Shown: positions 5,740 to 8,141 of the stretch, in pieces | Numbering within the stretch: position 1 is the stretch's first letter | Layout of the letters: the number at the start of each line of letters is the position of its first letter | Assembly (NCBI GenBank): GCA_031267055.1 | Contig: JAIRZV010000146.1 | Span: 1-8,141, forward strand | Source: Candidatus Margulisiibacteriota bacterium | GTDB lineage: Bacteria > Margulisbacteria > Termititenacia > Termititenacales > Termititenacaceae | DNA length: 8,141 bases | Direction: 5' to 3' | Translations under genes and position numbers: made by a program | Notes under the pieces: generated by a model | What the model was told of the DNA's origin: nothing | The model's input: the letters and a program-made list of their open reading frames with translations, nothing else | Database searches by the model: none

Positions 5740-6771
5740 CTAACTCACTTTCATCACATATATGACCGCGTAATATTTCGGCACTATGGCAACGGGCGTC
5801 TGTGGATCTCCTCCGCCGCCGGTGACATTGCCGGCAGGTGTCATAGAAAATTTTATTGTCGCCCCACCGTTTTCTGCTTCGTCATTCCTCTGTGAAGCAA
5901 CATTTTTTGTCCATGCTGTCTCCGCAAAAACTCCATCTCCAGTTATAACAGTTTGCCAGCCTCTAGCAATACCATAGATATTTCCAGTGACATTACTTCC
6001 ACTAAACGTATGCGTATGACCCGGCAAATTAGCGGCCGCAAGAGTTACACTGTCACTACCCGCCTCAGCCCCACCCTCAGCCATACCGCGCAGGAATAAA
6101 TTACGCAGATTAGGCGTGGTGCCCTGGCCGTCGCAGACTTTCCATTTATCCCTGAATGTAGCACTGGCACTACTGTAATAATAAGTGCTTCTCATCGCTA
6201 TTATAGTCCCCGCCGGCAAAAGAATATCCATTAACGTAGATGTCGCCCACGCCGTCACCGCTCCAATCGTCGGATACTTGGTCTCATCATTCTGGTTAGC
6301 GGCCTCAATCGACGTGGCTTTATTGCTAGTATTTTCTTTTCCGCTAAGGCCGAGCGCGGCAAGCGCGGTCGCCACTGCTTTTTCCGTAGGTATTTTGTCA
6401 TCGCTGGCGCTAGCCGTACTGGTTTCCATAGCTGTGGCGGCTCTGGTCAGCTCGCCAAATGTTCCCGCCGTCCCGGAATAAGCCACGATATTTTTGGCTG
6501 TGCCGGCGGGGATTTTATCTTGCTTGTCACTTCTCAATGTGCCGAGGTTTTTCCCGACCAGTTTTGAGGTCGGATAATAGCTGTCGCTGGAGCTACTGGT
6601 CAAAGTCCCCGCGGCATCCGTTGAATCCATTTGTTTATTGGCGACTTTTTCTTTGGTATGCAGAGCGTTGCGCACACCTTCAGCCGAAAGGCTTTTGCCG
6701 GTATCGATATTGTAGCTTGCTCCTTTAAAATCCGTGTCCGTTGTATCGGTATAATTGTCTGCGTTTGTCAT
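5740..6771 (-). CDS. Phage tail-collar / tail-fibre-like protein, cassette B
   Basis: This 343-residue paralogue of collar protein A has the same design. The shaft (about 1-180) has KEKVANKQ (40-47), TLTSSSSDSYYP (56-67), SKLVGKNL (69-76), DDKIPTEKAV (124-133) and a phage-type KENTSNKATSI...KYPTIGAV segment (145-172). The collar region follows at about 186-230 (PAGTIIAM...WKVCDGQG...TPNLRNLFLRGM). The tip has one HTH motif (252-254, LPGHTHTFSG) and a Gly-rich closing loop, ending in VPKYYAVIYVMKVS. The tip sequence is unlike that of A except for the framework, suggesting different receptors. An ATG at 6777 also exists, but the ATG at 6771 aligns with collar A and puts AGGGGG 7 nt upstream, exactly as in A; the upstream ATG would be only 1 nt from it. 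There is no signal peptide and no neighbouring virion gene. It converges with the 139-residue gene, with stops 1 bp apart. Confidence 0.84.
   Translation of the reverse strand: MTNADNYTDTTDTDFKGASYNIDTGKSLSAEGVRNALHTKEKVANKQMDSTDAAGTLTSSSSDSYYPTSKLVGKNLGTLRSDKQDKIPAGTAKNIVAYSGTAGTFGELTRAATAMETSTASASDDKIPTEKAVATALAALGLSGKENTSNKATSIEAANQNDETKYPTIGAVTAWATSTLMDILLPAGTIIAMRSTYYYSSASATFRDKWKVCDGQGTTPNLRNLFLRGMAEGGAEAGSDSVTLAAANLPGHTHTFSGSNVTGNIYGIARGWQTVITGDGVFAETAWTKNVASQRNDEAENGGATIKFSMTPAGNVTGGGGDPQTPVAIVPKYYAVIYVMKVS
6548..6618 (-). repeat. Conserved DNA block shared by the two collar genes, copy B
   Basis: This is the partner of 4370-4440 (71 bp, six differences by eye, no gaps). It marks the conserved shaft module of the duplicated gene. 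Confidence 0.8.
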
Positions 6772-6841
6772 AAACATACCCCCTTATTATCTTTATACCA
6801 AACAGATAAAAGATTTTTTACGCTGTTTGACATTCATTTAT

Positions 6842-6869
6842 ATTTTAACAGATAAGTTAAAGTTGTCAA
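6842..6869 (-). promoter_or_regulatory. Promoter of collar gene B
   Basis: On the minus strand a perfect TTGACA (6869-6864), a 16-bp spacer and TAAAAT (6847-6842, 5 of 6 to consensus) repeat the architecture of collar promoter A. The predicted start near 6835 gives a leader of about 64 nt to the ATG at 6771. The conserved spacing and leader length in two diverged intergenic regions strongly support the call. Confidence 0.75.
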
Positions 6870-6870
6870 T
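6863..6870. promoter_or_regulatory. Operator candidate TTGTCAAT, cassette B
   Basis: This core is identical to that of the cassette A palindrome and also covers the -35 of the collar promoter. The flanks differ (AG on the left, CG on the right), so the extended palindrome of A is lost. A degenerate TTGACA box is centred 36 bp away at 6830, the same spacing as in A. The repeat AACAGATAA also occurs at 6801-6809 and 6847-6855; its meaning is unclear. Confidence 0.5.
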
Positions 6871-6894
6871 CGGCGTAAGAAAGGAATCTGCCAA

Positions 6895-7308
6895 ATGGAT
6901 AAAGGGCTTACAAATACGGAATTAAAGAAATTTTTAAGTAAAAAACTGGAGGGGCTCCGCAAACACAGCGGTCAAACTATCGAAGCCACTGCCGATAGTT
7001 TGGATATGGCAGTGAGCGAGTATTTCCGCTTTCTCAAAGGTCAGCGACTGCCGCATTTGCTGACGTTGTTGCGCCTCAGCAAAAAATACGGTGTCACGCT
7101 TGACTGGTGGTTTAACGAATTGGACGCTCTACCCGGAAACAAAGTGGCGTTCCGGCAAAAAACTTTTGAACTGCGGGTTTTGAGTCTGCTCAAAAAATTT
7201 CCACCTCCGGCGCAAAACGCCGCGCTGGATGTTTTGGCCGCGCTCGCCAAAAATCTGCTCAATACCAGTCTTCCAGCGCCCAGATCACGCCAGGGCGCAT
7301 ATACATAG
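6895..7308 (+). CDS. XRE-family (Cro/CI-like) regulator, cassette B
   Basis: This 137-residue paralogue of the cassette A regulator has its helix-turn-helix at about 27-75, identical from residue 41 to 74. The helical tail (about 88-120) is only partly conserved (FEL..LSLLKK). AAGGA lies 9 nt before the ATG. The gene is divergent from collar gene B and probably represses it through the TTGTCAAT box. Compared with regulator A, which stops near residue 121, the last 17 or so residues (LLNTSLPAPRSRQGAYT) have no counterpart and are read through the 3' end of the convergent GH116 gene (50-bp overlap). This suggests that the original stop was lost when the cassette came to abut that gene. Confidence 0.82.
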   Translation: MDKGLTNTELKKFLSKKLEGLRKHSGQTIEATADSLDMAVSEYFRFLKGQRLPHLLTLLRLSKKYGVTLDWWFNELDALPGNKVAFRQKTFELRVLSLLKKFPPPAQNAALDVLAALAKNLLNTSLPAPRSRQGAYT

Positions 7309-8141
7309 ACGAGACAAATTTATCGCGGGCGTCCCAGCCTTCCGGTGTGCGGAATAACATGCCTTTTTTGTAAAGCAGGCCGTTGACGCGCCGCAACAGT
7401 TTTTCCGCCTTTTTCTTCTGGCCGCGCAGGAGCAGATGTCCGGCAAAAGCGTAATTCACACCGGTCCAGGCGTCATTGCCCTGCGCAATTCTCACCGGCT
7501 GGCCTTTGGCGGTGCGGCCGTTGACCAAGCCGTACCGTCCGTTCTCCACGCCAAGAAAATTGCTGTGGTAAATATATTTCAACGCGGCGTCTATTTGCTC
7601 CGGCTCCAGCACACTCGGCAAATGCATCTGCTCCAAAAACCATTGCCCGGCCAGCTGCGCCGCCATAACATCATCGGAAAACTCATCAAAATTAAAATAG
7701 CGTCCGTTCCAGAGTTTGCGATTTAAGGAATCTTTGGCTTTTTTAAGCAGCAACCGCCATTTTTGAGCCTGCTCTTTTTCGCCGAGTATTTCCGCGATCT
7801 GCACGCCAGCCTGCAAAGACGCCAGACGCAAAATGCCGCAGTACGCGGAAGCGCCTCGCATCAGCCAGTTGTCAAAAGTCTGGTCGGGAAAATTCTCGTT
7901 TTCCGGCAGGCCATCGTTGTCCGCGTCAAATGCGGAGAGATACTCGATCGCTTTGAGCAGCCCCGGCCAACATTCCGCCAAAAACTCATGATCTTTTTTG
8001 CCGTGATAATAATAAGCGCGGTAAATCTGCAGGACGTATTTGGAATTTAGATCTTTCCAGCGATTGGCGTTCTGCCAGGTGTAGGCGTTGATTTTTTCCC
8101 AGGGCGTTTCGAGCGGCGAGCCAAGATCGTGCGGCAAAGCG
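7259..8141 (-). CDS. GH116-type glycosidase (beta-glucosidase / glucosylceramidase-like), C-terminal part
   Basis: The open frame enters from the right edge and ends at TGA (7261-7259), leaving about 294 residues of a C-terminal (alpha/alpha) barrel. Motifs match glycoside hydrolase family 116, which includes human GBA2 and bacterial beta-glucosidases: PHDLGSP, WKDLN, FDADNDGLPEN, DQTFDNW, SAYCG, LWNGRYFNFD, AAQLAGQW and YMRPGVIWALE. The Asp of DQTFD-NW (codon 7873-7871) corresponds to the acid/base Asp677 of GBA2 by my alignment from memory. The nucleophile Glu lies about 150 residues upstream in this family, outside the window. In the VMxDQ motif the usual Asp is Ala (codon 7660-7658). The first in-frame start in view is TTG at 8137, which is internal, because matching family sequence (ALPHD) continues upstream of it. 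Substrate is unknown; family members cleave beta-glucosides, beta-xylosides or GlcNAc. Its 3' end overlaps the cassette B regulator by 50 bp. Confidence 0.88.
   Translation of the reverse strand, partial: ALPHDLGSPLETPWEKINAYTWQNANRWKDLNSKYVLQIYRAYYYHGKKDHEFLAECWPGLLKAIEYLSAFDADNDGLPENENFPDQTFDNWLMRGASAYCGILRLASLQAGVQIAEILGEKEQAQKWRLLLKKAKDSLNRKLWNGRYFNFDEFSDDVMAAQLAGQWFLEQMHLPSVLEPEQIDAALKYIYHSNFLGVENGRYGLVNGRTAKGQPVRIAQGNDAWTGVNYAFAGHLLLRGQKKKAEKLLRRVNGLLYKKGMLFRTPEGWDARDKFVSSMYMRPGVIWALEDWY

Noticed and set aside
3460..6771. A diversity-generating retroelement acting on the variable collar tips
   Set aside because: There is no reverse transcriptase and no template repeat, and the tips differ too broadly to be adenine-specific substitution.
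6775..6777. Upstream ATG for collar gene B
   Set aside because: It is 1 nt from the AGGGGG site. The ATG at 6771 has the same 7-nt spacing as collar gene A and aligns with its N terminus.
3460..7308. A prophage or tailocin cluster
   Set aside because: Only collar/fibre-like genes and XRE regulators are present. No capsid, portal, terminase, sheath, baseplate, lysis or integrase gene is visible, and ordinary metabolic genes border the region on both sides.
1..8141. CRISPR array, insertion sequence or rRNA
   Set aside because: No regularly spaced direct repeats, transposase motifs or rRNA-like sequence were seen anywhere in the window.

Overview
The window is about 8.1 kb of compact bacterial DNA of intermediate G+C. 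It uses the standard bacterial code: TAA, TAG and TGA all end genes here, and Shine-Dalgarno sites are recognisable. No gene fixes the lineage, so I do not name an organism. The mix of an L-aspartate oxidase, a UDP-glucose dehydrogenase, a GH116-type glycosidase and orphan phage-tail-like genes would suit an anaerobic or host-associated bacterium from a less-studied phylum, but that is a guess.

Layout from left to right. (1) Positions 1-764, minus strand: the N-terminal two thirds of a UDP-glucose 6-dehydrogenase, cut by the window edge. (2) 787-2325, plus: nadB (L-aspartate oxidase), divergent from the dehydrogenase with only 22 bp between the start codons. (3) 2281-3366, minus: a Fic-domain AMP-transferase-like protein with a C-terminal winged helix. 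Its 3' end overlaps nadB, and its promoter carries alternating copies of a 10-bp repeat that look like an autoregulatory operator. (4) 3460-5058, cassette A: a phage tail-collar/tail-fibre-like gene (minus) facing away from a small XRE-type regulator (plus). (5) 5123-5197: tRNA-Glu(CTC), followed by a strong GC hairpin and a 139-codon gene of unknown function (5319-5738). (6) 5740-7308, cassette B: a second, paralogous collar gene plus regulator in the same arrangement. (7) 7259-8141, minus: the C-terminal part of a GH116 glycosidase, cut by the window edge.

The most interesting content is the pair of paralogous cassettes A and B. Each has a stand-alone tail-collar protein without other virion genes, a near-consensus leftward promoter (TTGACA-N16-TATAAT or TAAAAT), and a divergent XRE regulator. 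The regulators share a 34-residue identical stretch around the helix-turn-helix. A TTGTCAAT box overlaps the -35 of each collar promoter, and a second degenerate box lies exactly 36 bp away in both. This looks like a repeated, individually regulated receptor-binding-protein module. It might supply fibres to a tailocin, contractile injection system or phage encoded elsewhere, or act as surface adhesins. Function is inferred; the repeated architecture is seen directly.

The region is tightly packed. Three convergent gene pairs overlap or nearly touch (45 bp, 1 bp apart, 50 bp), and I found no classical stem-loop plus T-run terminator.
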